Shown in pieces: positions 15,328-23,350 of a DNA stretch of 40,645 nt. A program made the position numbers and the translations under genes. How positions within the stretch are numbered: the stretch's first letter is position 1; each line of letters starts with the position of its first letter. The notes beneath the pieces are model-generated. The model had not been told where the DNA came from and did not search any database. It was given only the letters and a program-made list of their open reading frames with translations. Origin of the DNA: Bdellovibrionales bacterium (GTDB taxonomy: Bacteria; Bdellovibrionota; Bdellovibrionia; Bdellovibrionales; JAKFYE01); assembly GCA_021731045.1 (NCBI GenBank), contig JAKFYE010000040.1, positions 1 through 40,645 of the forward strand, written 5' to 3'.

Positions 15328-16632
15328 ATGGCAACAACAGAGGTAAAACTTCCCGAAATCGGAGAGGGTGTTACAGAGGGTGAACTCGTAAAATGGTTAT
15401 GCAAAGCGGGCGATACGATAAAAGTCGATCAACCGCTTGCAGAAATTATGACAGATAAAGCCACAGTTGAAGTTCCAAGCACGATTGCGGGAACAGTGGT
15501 TTCGACTCACGCAAAAGAAGGCGATCTTATAAAAGTCGGTCAGGTGATGATTGTATTAGAAACTGGTGGCGCAGCCACGGCGAGCAAGCCTGCTGCGGCC
15601 CCTCCGGCTCAACCTGCGCCAACAAAATCGCCGGCATCTCCAGTAACATCATCGGTGGCTCCTAAGTCGGCTCCCGCCACAATGATGGCTTCGAAGTCAG
15701 CTTCGGTGCAACCGCCGGTTGCCGAGAGTCGGGTGCTCGCAACTCCCAGCACACGCCGTTTAGCTCGAGAAATGAATGTCGATATTAATCAAATTCAAGG
15801 CAGTGGGATCGCCGGGCGTGTGACTCGTGAAGATATCACGACGACAACCGGAGGTGCTGGCGCCGTTGCGGCCGGAGCTCCAAGTTTTGCTCGTCCTACA
15901 ATTCCTAGCTACCAAGGATTGGGTGGAGACCTTGAAGTTCGCGAACCGATGAAAGGAATTCGCAAAAAAATCGCAGAAAAAATGCAACTTGCGAAACACG
16001 TGATTCCTCATTTCACTTTGATGGAAGAGGCCAATGTTTCTTCTCTGGTCGCTATGCGCGAGGAACTTAAAAAAGTGGGACTCCAAAAAGGTGTGAAAGT
16101 GACCTACTTACCTTTTGTCGTTAAAGCGTTGATTGCAACAGCACGAGAGTTTCCGATGTTCAATGCGAGCATCGATGATGCAGGCCAAGCGATTGTGTAC
16201 AAAAAATATTTTAATATTGGATTTGCCGCAGACACTCCTCAAGGCTTAGTTGTGCCGGTTATTAAAAATGCAGATCACAAAAGCATTCTAGAAATCAGTA
16301 GCGAAATCCAAAGCCTCTCAGAAAAAGCACGTGCCGGAAAACTTGCGCTTGAAGATATGAAAAACGCGACAATCTCAATTACGAATATCGGAAGTGTGGG
16401 TGGAACTTACGCCACGCCGATTATCAATCATCCTGAGGTTGCGATTTTGGGAATGTACAAAATTTCAAAACGCCCTTTATGGACAGGCTCCGAATTTAAA
16501 CCGGTGGATATAATGAATGTCACGATTACGGCAGATCATCGTTTGATTGATGGTGCTGTGGCCGCGAATTTCTTAAAGACATTTGTCGGTCGTCTCGAAA
16601 ATCCCGGCGTTTTGATGTTGGATTTGATGTAA
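15328..16632 (+). CDS. Dihydrolipoamide acyltransferase (E2) of 2-oxoacid dehydrogenase
   Basis: A 434-residue E2. It has one lipoyl domain (1-78) with the lipoylated Lys44 in T-D-K-A, a Pro/Ala/Ser-rich flexible linker (about 80-135), a peripheral-subunit-binding domain (about 137-172, T-P-S-T-R-R-L-A-R-E and G-S-G-I-A-G-R-V), a second linker, and the acyltransferase core ending in D-H-R-L-I-D-G (catalytic His404). It passes the acyl group from E1 to CoA and scaffolds E1 and E3. Partner genes and lipA/lipB flank it; with the AceE-like E1 at 2075, pyruvate dehydrogenase is the likely complex, though branched-chain activity cannot be excluded. It has a good AAGGAG site 18 bases after lipA. Confidence 0.93.
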   Translation: MATTEVKLPEIGEGVTEGELVKWLCKAGDTIKVDQPLAEIMTDKATVEVPSTIAGTVVSTHAKEGDLIKVGQVMIVLETGGAATASKPAAAPPAQPAPTKSPASPVTSSVAPKSAPATMMASKSASVQPPVAESRVLATPSTRRLAREMNVDINQIQGSGIAGRVTREDITTTTGGAGAVAAGAPSFARPTIPSYQGLGGDLEVREPMKGIRKKIAEKMQLAKHVIPHFTLMEEANVSSLVAMREELKKVGLQKGVKVTYLPFVVKALIATAREFPMFNASIDDAGQAIVYKKYFNIGFAADTPQGLVVPVIKNADHKSILEISSEIQSLSEKARAGKLALEDMKNATISITNIGSVGGTYATPIINHPEVAILGMYKISKRPLWTGSEFKPVDIMNVTITADHRLIDGAVAANFLKTFVGRLENPGVLMLDLM

Positions 16633-16641
16633 GGAGTTTAT

Positions 16642-18087
16642 GTGAGTCAATTTGATGTTTGTGTTATTGGCGCTGGTCCTGGTGGGTACGTAGCGGCGAT
16701 TCGTTCTGCGCAATTGGGATTGAAGACAGTTATTATTGAACGCGAATACATGGGCGGTGTGTGTTTAAACGTCGGATGTATTCCTTCAAAGGCTATGATT
16801 TCGGCCAGTCACTTTTTTCACCGCGTAGGGCATGATGCAGCCGAAATGGGTATCAATGTTGGTGAGCCCAAATTAGATATGAAGCAGCTTCAAAAATGGA
16901 AACAATCCGTTTGCGATAAAATGGCCGGCGGAGTTGCTCAACTTTTAAAAGGCAACAGCGTAGAAGTTATAGACGGTGAAGCCACATTCAAATCTAAAGA
17001 CGAATTGGTAGTGAAAAGTAAAAAAGGTGATGTGTCGGTTCGCGCGAAAAATTTTATTATTGCAACGGGATCACGCCCGATTGAAATTCCGGGTTTTAAA
17101 TTCGACGAAAAAGACATTTTGTCTTCAACGGGTGGATTGGCATTAAGTGAGTTGCCATCAAAAGTTGTAGTGATCGGGGGCGGATACATTGGACTCGAAA
17201 TCGCAGGATTTTTATCAAAACTTGGAACGCACATTACCGTGCTCGAAGCAGGAGCCGAGCTTCTGAGCGGAGTCGCTGATAAAGAGGCCGTTCAAGTTGT
17301 TGCTCGTAAATTGAAAAAGCAAGGCGTGAATGTTATCACGCAAGCTAAGGCTAAGAGTTGGAAAAAATCCGGCAAAGGTTTAGAAGTCACCGCTGAAGTT
17401 GGTGGAAAAGATCAAACATTTGAATGTGATAAAGTTTTAGTCACCGTTGGTCGCAAGCCAAACTCGGATCAATTAAATTTAAAAGGCGTGGGCATTCAAA
17501 TGGATGAACGCGGCTTTATTAAAGTTAATCCGCAAATGAAAACAAATCTTCCCGGAATTTTTGCGATTGGAGATATTGCGGGTCAGCCGATGCTGGCGCA
17601 CAAAGCCAGTCATGAGGGGGTTTTAGTTGCCGAAATTATTTCTGGAAAAAACAGAGTGTTTGATGCCAAAACAATTCCGGCCGTGATCTTTACCGATCCC
17701 GAAATTGCTTCTGCCGGATTAACCGAAGAACAATGTAAAGCTAAAGGCTTTAACGATTTAAAAATTGGTAAATTTCCATTCGCCGCGAACGGCCGCGCGG
17801 TTTCAGTTATGGAAACTGACGGATTTGTAAAAATAATTGCGGATGCAAAAACTGATATTGTTTTAGGTGTTCACATCGTCGGTCCAGAGGCGAGCAATCT
17901 TATTTCAGAGGCGGTTTTAGCTATTGAGATGGGCGCACGCGCGGAAGACATCGCTTTGACGATTCATCCTCATCCGACATTAGGTGAAACTATGATGGAA
18001 GCTGCTGAAGCTACGCTAGGACACGCCATTCATATTATTCAACGCCCATTACGGGAAGGAGCGAAGTCTGCTCCAGCCAGAACTTAA
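16642..18087 (+). CDS. lpdA: Dihydrolipoyl dehydrogenase (E3)
   Basis: A 481-residue FAD disulfide oxidoreductase that reoxidises the dihydrolipoyl arm of E2 with NAD+. The FAD-binding G-A-G-P-G-G is at 10-15, the redox-active C-L-N-V-G-C at 41-46, the NAD-binding G-G-G-Y-I-G-L-E in the middle, and the catalytic H-P-H-P-T-L-G-E at 442-449. It starts with GTG at 16642 after AAGGAG; this GTG overlaps an ATG-TGA pair. It lies 9 bases after E2. The 3' end overlaps the likely true start of lipB. Confidence 0.96.
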   Translation: MSQFDVCVIGAGPGGYVAAIRSAQLGLKTVIIEREYMGGVCLNVGCIPSKAMISASHFFHRVGHDAAEMGINVGEPKLDMKQLQKWKQSVCDKMAGGVAQLLKGNSVEVIDGEATFKSKDELVVKSKKGDVSVRAKNFIIATGSRPIEIPGFKFDEKDILSSTGGLALSELPSKVVVIGGGYIGLEIAGFLSKLGTHITVLEAGAELLSGVADKEAVQVVARKLKKQGVNVITQAKAKSWKKSGKGLEVTAEVGGKDQTFECDKVLVTVGRKPNSDQLNLKGVGIQMDERGFIKVNPQMKTNLPGIFAIGDIAGQPMLAHKASHEGVLVAEIISGKNRVFDAKTIPAVIFTDPEIASAGLTEEQCKAKGFNDLKIGKFPFAANGRAVSVMETDGFVKIIADAKTDIVLGVHIVGPEASNLISEAVLAIEMGARAEDIALTIHPHPTLGETMMEAAEATLGHAIHIIQRPLREGAKSAPART

Positions 18088-18703
18088 TTTAAAAACGCCT
18101 CAGTTTGAAAACTGGGGTTTGATTCCGTATCAAGACGCGCTCGCTCGACAACTTCAATACGTCGACGATATATCCGTTGGTAAACGCTTAGATACGATTG
18201 TGTTTTGTTCTCATCCTCCGGTTGTAACCGTGGGGCGAGCGACGGAAGCTTCCGACATTTTGGATTGGGAAGGAGAGCTTGTTGAAGTTTCACGCGGTGG
18301 ACGTGCAACTTATCATGGCCCTGATCAAATGGTGGTCTACCCAATTTTAGATCTCAACAAACGTGGCCGCGATCTTCATCAGCACTTAAGATTCTTAGAA
18401 AATATTGTCAGTCTTGTTTTAAAAGATTACGGCATTCGAGGTGAGGTTCATTCGGGCGCGACGGGTGTTTGGGTAGGCGATAAAAAAATCTGTTCAATCG
18501 GAATCGCGGTAAAAAAATGGATTTCGTATCACGGCCTCTCATTTGCTGTCGACTACAACCCCGAGGCTTACAAAGGAATTAATCCGTGCGGGTATTCCTC
18601 TGATGTCATGACAAATTTAGAAACTTTATTGGGGCGACCTGTTGATCGCACCGAGATTATTGAAAAAACAAAAGCCGCGTTTAGGTTATTTTGTGGGACG
18701 TAG
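18068..18703 (+). CDS. lipB: Octanoyl-(acyl carrier protein):protein transferase LipB
   Basis: It transfers octanoate from acyl carrier protein to the lipoyl domain Lys, the step before LipA. Motifs are R-G-G-R-A-T-Y-H-G-P-D-Q, H-S-G-A-T-G-V-W-V, the Lys of K-K-I-C-S-I-G and the catalytic Cys in N-P-C-G-Y. A TTG at 18119 is the first conventional start, but it would cut off the conserved N-terminal strand and has no ribosome-binding site. The frame is open upstream to 18020, and a CTG at 18068 lies 6 bases after a perfect AAGGAG (18056-18061). It gives 211 residues, the usual family length, with L-E-L-N-like sequence restored. I therefore place the start at CTG, overlapping lpdA by 20 bases. 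Start confidence is moderate; the identity is firm. Confidence 0.92.
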   Translation: MLQPELNLKTPQFENWGLIPYQDALARQLQYVDDISVGKRLDTIVFCSHPPVVTVGRATEASDILDWEGELVEVSRGGRATYHGPDQMVVYPILDLNKRGRDLHQHLRFLENIVSLVLKDYGIRGEVHSGATGVWVGDKKICSIGIAVKKWISYHGLSFAVDYNPEAYKGINPCGYSSDVMTNLETLLGRPVDRTEIIEKTKAAFRLFCGT

Positions 18704-18737
18704 TTTCAGAAATACAAAAATATAAAATTATAGATTT

Positions 18738-18764
18738 TAAATCCCAACAAGAGAATGGGATTTA
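18738..18764. terminator. Hairpin between convergent lipB and secreted gene
   Basis: A perfect nine-base stem TAAATCCCA/TGGGATTTA with a 9-base loop lies between convergent genes. It has A/T-rich flanks but no long T-run. It may stop transcription from either side. Confidence 0.55.
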
Positions 18765-19259
18765 GTCTCTTTGAGTGCGAACAACAATACCAGAAAGTTC
18801 AAATTCTTTGGTCGTGTTATTAGAGCAGCTAATTGCATAATACCAATTTCCAAGATCTGGTCGTAGTTTCATTGAACAGTTATCTTCGGAGTTATAAAAC
18901 TCAAATTCGCCATAATAGTTGAATGTGCCAATCTGAGTAGAATTACCGAAGCCATCGTGAAAAAATGTGGAGAAAAGATTTTCGCCATTTAAAGTCGCAG
19001 TTCTCACGTTTGAGATGTTTACATTCCCGGGCGCTGGATTTCCATAAAAGGACACTACTTTTTCTGAATCAGTAACAATATGATAAGAGAAGGTAACGAC
19101 ATCCTTAGCAACGACAGACCATTTATTATCAGTTCCTTTAATAGGAACTCCGTATTTACAATTTTGAACACAAACTAAAACCATATTTGTAGGTGGTTCA
19201 AAAGAGGCATGAGATAAACTGGAAAAAAGAAAAATCGTCGATAAAATCAAAAGCTTCAC
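18762..19259 (-). CDS. Small secreted hypothetical protein
   Basis: A 165-residue protein with a clear signal peptide ending near S-H-A-S. The mature part is beta-rich with four Cys (C-V-Q-N-C near the N-terminus, and two more near the C-terminus in N-C-S-M and A-I-S-C), suggesting two disulfides. No family is recognised. The start chosen is GTG at 19259, 6 bases after AGGAG; the frame could start two codons earlier at TTG 19265. This GTG is another one preceded by AT, making ATGTGA. It is probably monocistronic and periplasmic. Confidence 0.72.
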   Translation of the reverse strand: MKLLILSTIFLFSSLSHASFEPPTNMVLVCVQNCKYGVPIKGTDNKWSVVAKDVVTFSYHIVTDSEKVVSFYGNPAPGNVNISNVRTATLNGENLFSTFFHDGFGNSTQIGTFNYYGEFEFYNSEDNCSMKLRPDLGNWYYAISCSNNTTKEFELSGIVVRTQRD

Positions 19260-19437
19260 ATGCAACTCCTATGTCTGATTTAATATTGAGAAAACTATCA
19301 AGTATAAAAAACCCAATCAATAGAAACATAGTTCTTCTGAATGCCGCGCGACAGAAGATTGTCGGAATTCAAAAAGTTGGAGCGCTTGGAACTAGAGAGT
19401 TGCATGCTTAGGATAAATACGTGTGAGACGACAAATC

Positions 19438-19449
19438 GGGGACGGAGCC
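19438..19449 (+). repeat. Dispersed GGGGACGGAGCC motif, copy 2
   Basis: Exact 12-base copy in the 240-base spacer between two minus-strand genes. It shares the 16-base context AATCGGGGACGGAGCC with copy 1. I see no gene in this spacer. Confidence 0.75.
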
Positions 19450-19502
19450 ATCGTAAGATATTGAATTAACTCAGCCTTTTACTTCAGACACAACTCTTGA
19501 GT

Positions 19503-19913
19503 TTACTTCTTTTTATCAATACTAATTGCAAATTTGGTGATGCCCGCAGATTTTATCGCGTCGATAACGCCGATCACTTTTCCGTGAGGTACGTCTTTGT
19601 CAGCCGCGATCACCGCTTGGGCTTCTGGATTTTTTGCTAGAATTTCATGAGCTTGGGCATTGAGTTTGTCTTCTTCGGTTGTGACTCCGTTAAGCTGAAT
19701 CACTCCTTGAGATGAAATTGCAATATTCAATTGGGTAGGAGTGGATTCGTCGCCACTTGCTGCTTTTGGCAACTGGATATTGATACTTGGCTTCATAATA
19801 ATAGGAGTCGTCACCATAAAAATAATAAGCACAACCAGAATAATATCAACGAATGGGGTGACGTTAATCTGGGTTATCGGTTCGTCATCATTGCCTTGAA
19901 AGCTTGAACCCAT
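19503..19913 (-). CDS. ExbD/TolR-type biopolymer transport protein
   Basis: A 136-residue single-pass inner-membrane protein. The transmembrane helix (about 20-42) carries the essential proton-pathway Asp in P-F-V-D-I-I-L-V-V-L, after the family I-N-V-T-P motif, followed by a periplasmic domain. With the ExbB-like protein it forms a proton-driven motor that energises TonB, Tol or gliding-type outer-membrane machinery. No tonB, tolA or tolB is visible within the window, so the partner is unknown. Its ATG overlaps the TAA of the upstream gene (TAATG), so the pair is coupled. Confidence 0.92.
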   Translation of the reverse strand: MGSSFQGNDDEPITQINVTPFVDIILVVLIIFMVTTPIIMKPSINIQLPKAASGDESTPTQLNIAISSQGVIQLNGVTTEEDKLNAQAHEILAKNPEAQAVIAADKDVPHGKVIGVIDAIKSAGITKFAISIDKKK

Positions 19914-20539
19914 TATAGCCTCTTGCCTTGCTTAGAATAAGCAATACAAAGTTCGCGCACGGCTTCGATTCCTTGAATGATGCCTTTAACTTGTTTTTGA
20001 AAATAGTTGTAGGCAACGACGGCAGGAATCGCAACAAAAAGACCAACCGCAGTTGCAACAAGGGCTTCGGCAATTCCGCTCATAACCGCGGCCGCATTTT
20101 GCTCAACACCTAAATCGTTAAATGCTTTCATAATCCCTAAAACGGTTCCCAATAGACCGATAAAAGGTCCGTTGGATCCTATCGTCCCAAGAAAATTCAA
20201 ATATCTTTCTAAGCCTGGTCGCTCCATTACGATAAATGAGTTAAAAATTTCTTCGATACCTTCAGGTCCTTTTTCTTTCATATGGCGGAGAGCATAGCTA
20301 AGGGCGCGGCCTTCAAGTGTTTCGCGGTCTTTTGCGAGTTCTTCAAGTTCATTTAAAGAAGCTGATTGTAAGGCTTCTCTTAAACGACCCAAAGTTTTCA
20401 TACTTTGCTTTCTTATCGAACGAAGAGTGAGAAAACGCTCGATAATGGCGCCGACGCTGATGACACTCAAAGCGAGAAGTAGCCAAAGAACAAATTCCGC
20501 ACCATTTTGCGCGGCTAAAAAAATCTTCTGTGTTAACAC
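19913..20539 (-). CDS. MotA/TolQ/ExbB proton channel family protein
   Basis: A 208-residue protein with three predicted membrane segments (about 12-32, 115-140 and 155-180). The family core is visible as L-G-T-I-G-S-N-G-P-F-I-G-L-L-G-T-V-L-G-I-M-type sequence and A-L-V-A-T-A-V-G-L-F-V-A-I-P. It is the stator partner of the ExbD-like protein encoded next. ExbB, TolQ and generic subtypes cannot be told apart here. It is divergent from the sulfatase-fold gene, with about 110 bases between. Confidence 0.92.
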   Translation of the reverse strand: MLTQKIFLAAQNGAEFVLWLLLALSVISVGAIIERFLTLRSIRKQSMKTLGRLREALQSASLNELEELAKDRETLEGRALSYALRHMKEKGPEGIEEIFNSFIVMERPGLERYLNFLGTIGSNGPFIGLLGTVLGIMKAFNDLGVEQNAAAVMSGIAEALVATAVGLFVAIPAVVAYNYFQKQVKGIIQGIEAVRELCIAYSKQGKRL

Positions 20540-20599
20540 GATGAGGCTCCTTTATAAGTACTCTAAAATTCTACCGACCCGAGTTCTAAAAGGAAAGTA

Positions 20600-20626
20600 T
20601 TGACTGCGGATAGACTTGGTTATGGA
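20600..20626 (+). promoter_or_regulatory. Possible promoter of sulfatase-fold gene
   Basis: TTGACT at 20600-20605 and TATGGA at 20621-20626, 15 bases apart (shorter than ideal), about 25 bases before the ATG at 20651. By-eye match only. Confidence 0.3.
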
Positions 20627-20650
20627 GTAAAGCGTTAAGGGGCATTAGAG

Positions 20651-22477
20651 ATGAAGAGTAAATGTGATTTGGAATGTAACAATACTTATATTCTCACTTA
20701 CACAAAACTCATCTTTCTCCTAGGTGCTACTTTAAGTTTAATGAGTTGCCAGTGGCAGAACGAAACAAAATCATCAGTTATCGTTATTGCGGTGGACTCA
20801 CTCTCAACAGAACTTGTCACGTGCCTTGATGAAAGTGAAACGTCTAACTCGGGTTTTGCAGCACTTTGTAGTGAGTCAATTCGATTCACTCACGCATATA
20901 CAACATCATTGTTAAGTGCGCCTGCCCTTTCGTCTATATTGACCGCACAGTATCCTTACGAAACTAGACTCTTAAACAATGGCTCCAACTCCCTTTCTAA
21001 CGAGATTAAAACGGTGGCGGAGTCGGCACTCGAGAAAGGCTACCATACCTCTTTTTATTCTGGAGGCCCTCCGGTTTTTCGTCGCTTAGGATTTGCACAA
21101 GGTTTTGAAGTTTTTGATGATAACACTCCCGTTAATTTATCTGAAATCTATCGGCCAATTTCGCAATCGCTGGATCTTTTGAGTCAATGGATCGAAAAGG
21201 ATGTAAAGTCGAAATCCTTCTTTTCGGTTATTTTTGCTTCGGATCTACAATTTCCTAATTTTTCTACAAAAAATAATGTCGGCGAACAGAGAGCGACGAC
21301 TCTTCGTGGACAGACGCAAGAGATTGATGAATCGCTATTTGATTTTATAAATCATTTAAAAAAAATAAATAAGTGGGATTCAACTTATTTAATTTTAGTT
21401 GGACTCAATGGAATGAGTCCTCCAGAAAGAGCCAACGAACTTCCTGGAACTAACTTGTACAATGAAAACACTCAAGTGAGTCTGTTAATCAAGCCACCGA
21501 CAAAAAAACGTGATTATGGAGTTAAGTGGAAGGTAGATGAAAACGTATCCCTGGTCGACTTGGGCACGACATTGCTAGATATTTTTAATATTAAAATTCC
21601 TTCGCGACCTGATCGCCCTGCCCCTGCGGTCTCTCTGCAATCTATTATCGCGGCTTCAAATAACGTTTTTGGTAAAAGTCGTCCCCTCTTGATTGAAAGT
21701 GGTTGGAGTTCTTGGAGAGGTTTGGCAAATACACGTTATGCATTTCAAATAGATCAATACCTGGTGCTTTATGATCAGGAGATTAAAACATTTAATACGC
21801 TGGTAGATCGGCAACAGCTTGTTCCTATCGGGCAAAATGAGAGCGGCGTTTTAAAAATATTAGATGGCATAAAAGATTTTATAAAAGTTTATAATCTTAC
21901 ATCTTGGACAGGGCTCGACCCTGTAGTTTATAGAAAATATAGATTGGCTCGTCAAATTTGGAAAGAAAGTGCTAATGAATCTGAAGAAGAAGAGCTGCGT
22001 ATTCTCGCAGACATGCAAAAATCTAAAAATGATATAGTTTTTTGGGCCAGCTATTTAGCAGTAGAAAAAAAAGATTGGAAGGAGCTTTTGCGTTTGGCTA
22101 AAAAATTTAAAGATGAAAACTGGGAGTACGTAGCGAAAACAAATTTAGGTCAAAAAACAAAGCTTTCAGTTGGTTCATGTTTAAATGTTTTGCTTTTATC
22201 AGCAGAAGTAAAGAATAAGAATTGTGAAGAGCCGTATATTCAAGATTTTAAAGCTTGGTTAATGGATAAAAATAGAACTCAACTTGCTATTCGTGAGCTC
22301 TTTATTCGTGCCTATCGACGCCTATTAGTTGATCGAAAAGTTTTGATAGCGAATCTTCTCAATGGTTACACGTGGGACACTGTTGAAATTGGGATATTGC
22401 AACCCAATTTTGTGGATCTATTCTTGGCATTACCTGAAAATCAAAAGTATAAAACCCAGCTCTCGCAAGAACTTTGA
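20651..22477 (+). CDS. Sulfatase/alkaline-phosphatase-fold lipoprotein, probably inactive
   Basis: A 608-residue protein. A hydrophobic signal ends in L-M-S-C, so Cys33 is a likely lipidation site. Residues about 42-320 follow the sulfatase fold: V-I-V-I-A-V-D-S (Asp49), S-A-P-A-L-S-S-I-L-T-A-Q-Y-P in place of the C/S-x-P-S-R-x-x-L-x-T-G signature, and L-I-L-V-G-L-N-G where active members have a D-H-G metal motif. The nucleophile region keeps Ser and Pro but loses Ser/Arg, and the Asp-His metal pair is replaced by Leu-Asn. It is therefore probably a pseudo-enzyme. Residues about 420-608 form a separate helical, charged domain with no recognised match. It could be a binding protein for envelope glycans or phosphates (inference). 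It is convergent with the radical SAM gene. Confidence 0.8.
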   Translation: MKSKCDLECNNTYILTYTKLIFLLGATLSLMSCQWQNETKSSVIVIAVDSLSTELVTCLDESETSNSGFAALCSESIRFTHAYTTSLLSAPALSSILTAQYPYETRLLNNGSNSLSNEIKTVAESALEKGYHTSFYSGGPPVFRRLGFAQGFEVFDDNTPVNLSEIYRPISQSLDLLSQWIEKDVKSKSFFSVIFASDLQFPNFSTKNNVGEQRATTLRGQTQEIDESLFDFINHLKKINKWDSTYLILVGLNGMSPPERANELPGTNLYNENTQVSLLIKPPTKKRDYGVKWKVDENVSLVDLGTTLLDIFNIKIPSRPDRPAPAVSLQSIIAASNNVFGKSRPLLIESGWSSWRGLANTRYAFQIDQYLVLYDQEIKTFNTLVDRQQLVPIGQNESGVLKILDGIKDFIKVYNLTSWTGLDPVVYRKYRLARQIWKESANESEEEELRILADMQKSKNDIVFWASYLAVEKKDWKELLRLAKKFKDENWEYVAKTNLGQKTKLSVGSCLNVLLLSAEVKNKNCEEPYIQDFKAWLMDKNRTQLAIRELFIRAYRRLLVDRKVLIANLLNGYTWDTVEIGILQPNFVDLFLALPENQKYKTQLSQEL

Positions 22478-22513
22478 CCATCCAAAGTTGCTCGAATTAC
22501 AGACAATTTTAAT

Positions 22514-23323
22514 TTAATAAAAAACTTTGGCGCGGATGCGGGTGCGTTTTTCGAGTTTGGCCGAAATAGTGTAGAGAGTATCTTCATCTACTTTGATAAG
22601 ACCAGGCATGGCGGGTATTCGATCAAGTGTGTAGAGATGAACGGCTTCGGGTTTAATCATTCCGACCCCTTCCATCCACTCGTCGATATCTTCAGTTTTC
22701 GTATTGTCGCTGAGTCCCTGAACAAAACAGCACTGCAAAATAGGATCTTTAATTCGACGTGCGTTGCTAATAATTTTCTCAACGTTGTCTTTAACTAGTG
22801 GTGAATTTATTTTTTTAAATGTACGGTCGTTACCGGCATCAAATTTGATCATACGCAAATCTAAATCTGAGACCGCTTTGATGACTTTTCTAGAATCTAT
22901 GTGTGACCCGTTCGTCAAAATGCCTGTAGGAACGCCGCGATAGTATTGATTTCGGAGTTCAATAACTTTTGAAACCATGACTTCGATATCAGGATACAAA
23001 GTGGGTTCGCCATTTCCGACAAATAAAATAGCATCCACTGGTCTCGCAATGTTGACCGCATCTTCAAATCCCTGAGTTATTTCATTCAATAATATTTGCG
23101 GATCTTTAAAAAAATCTGACTTTTTAATATCGTTCATTCTGATTTCGGTAGTTCCAAGCTCACAGTATGAACAGTTAAAGGAACAGATTTTTTTATCACT
23201 ACCTAAAAGATTAATCCCCATGCTATTTCCGAAACGTCGACTTTGAAAGTAATATACAGTTTGCCAGTCTTCATTTAATTTTTTGAGATCAGAGTATTCA
23301 GGTGAAGGTTTTGGAAAGTGCAT
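22514..23323 (-). CDS. Radical SAM protein
   Basis: A 269-residue radical SAM enzyme. The cluster motif C-S-F-N-C-S-Y-C (about Cys47, 51 and 54 from the ATG at 23323) is followed by the glycine-rich N-G-E-P-T-L-Y-P and the I-L-T-N-G-S strand, as in COG0731-like small radical SAM proteins. There is no obvious auxiliary-cluster Cys cluster or SPASM domain, and the substrate is unknown. A TTG at 23329 is the only earlier start. It is the last gene after the FHA operon, 27 bases downstream of the PP2C-like gene, so it may be cotranscribed but is not translationally coupled. Confidence 0.85.
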   Translation of the reverse strand: MHFPKPSPEYSDLKKLNEDWQTVYYFQSRRFGNSMGINLLGSDKKICSFNCSYCELGTTEIRMNDIKKSDFFKDPQILLNEITQGFEDAVNIARPVDAILFVGNGEPTLYPDIEVMVSKVIELRNQYYRGVPTGILTNGSHIDSRKVIKAVSDLDLRMIKFDAGNDRTFKKINSPLVKDNVEKIISNARRIKDPILQCCFVQGLSDNTKTEDIDEWMEGVGMIKPEAVHLYTLDRIPAMPGLIKVDEDTLYTISAKLEKRTRIRAKVFY

Positions 23324-23350
23324 AATCAAAGTCTAGCATCAAGTAAGGAA

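Noticed and set aside
22482-22530. Terminator hairpin CCAAAGTT/AACTTTGG between convergent genes
   Set aside because: The arms match but the loop is 33 bases and one arm lies within the radical SAM gene, so support is weak.
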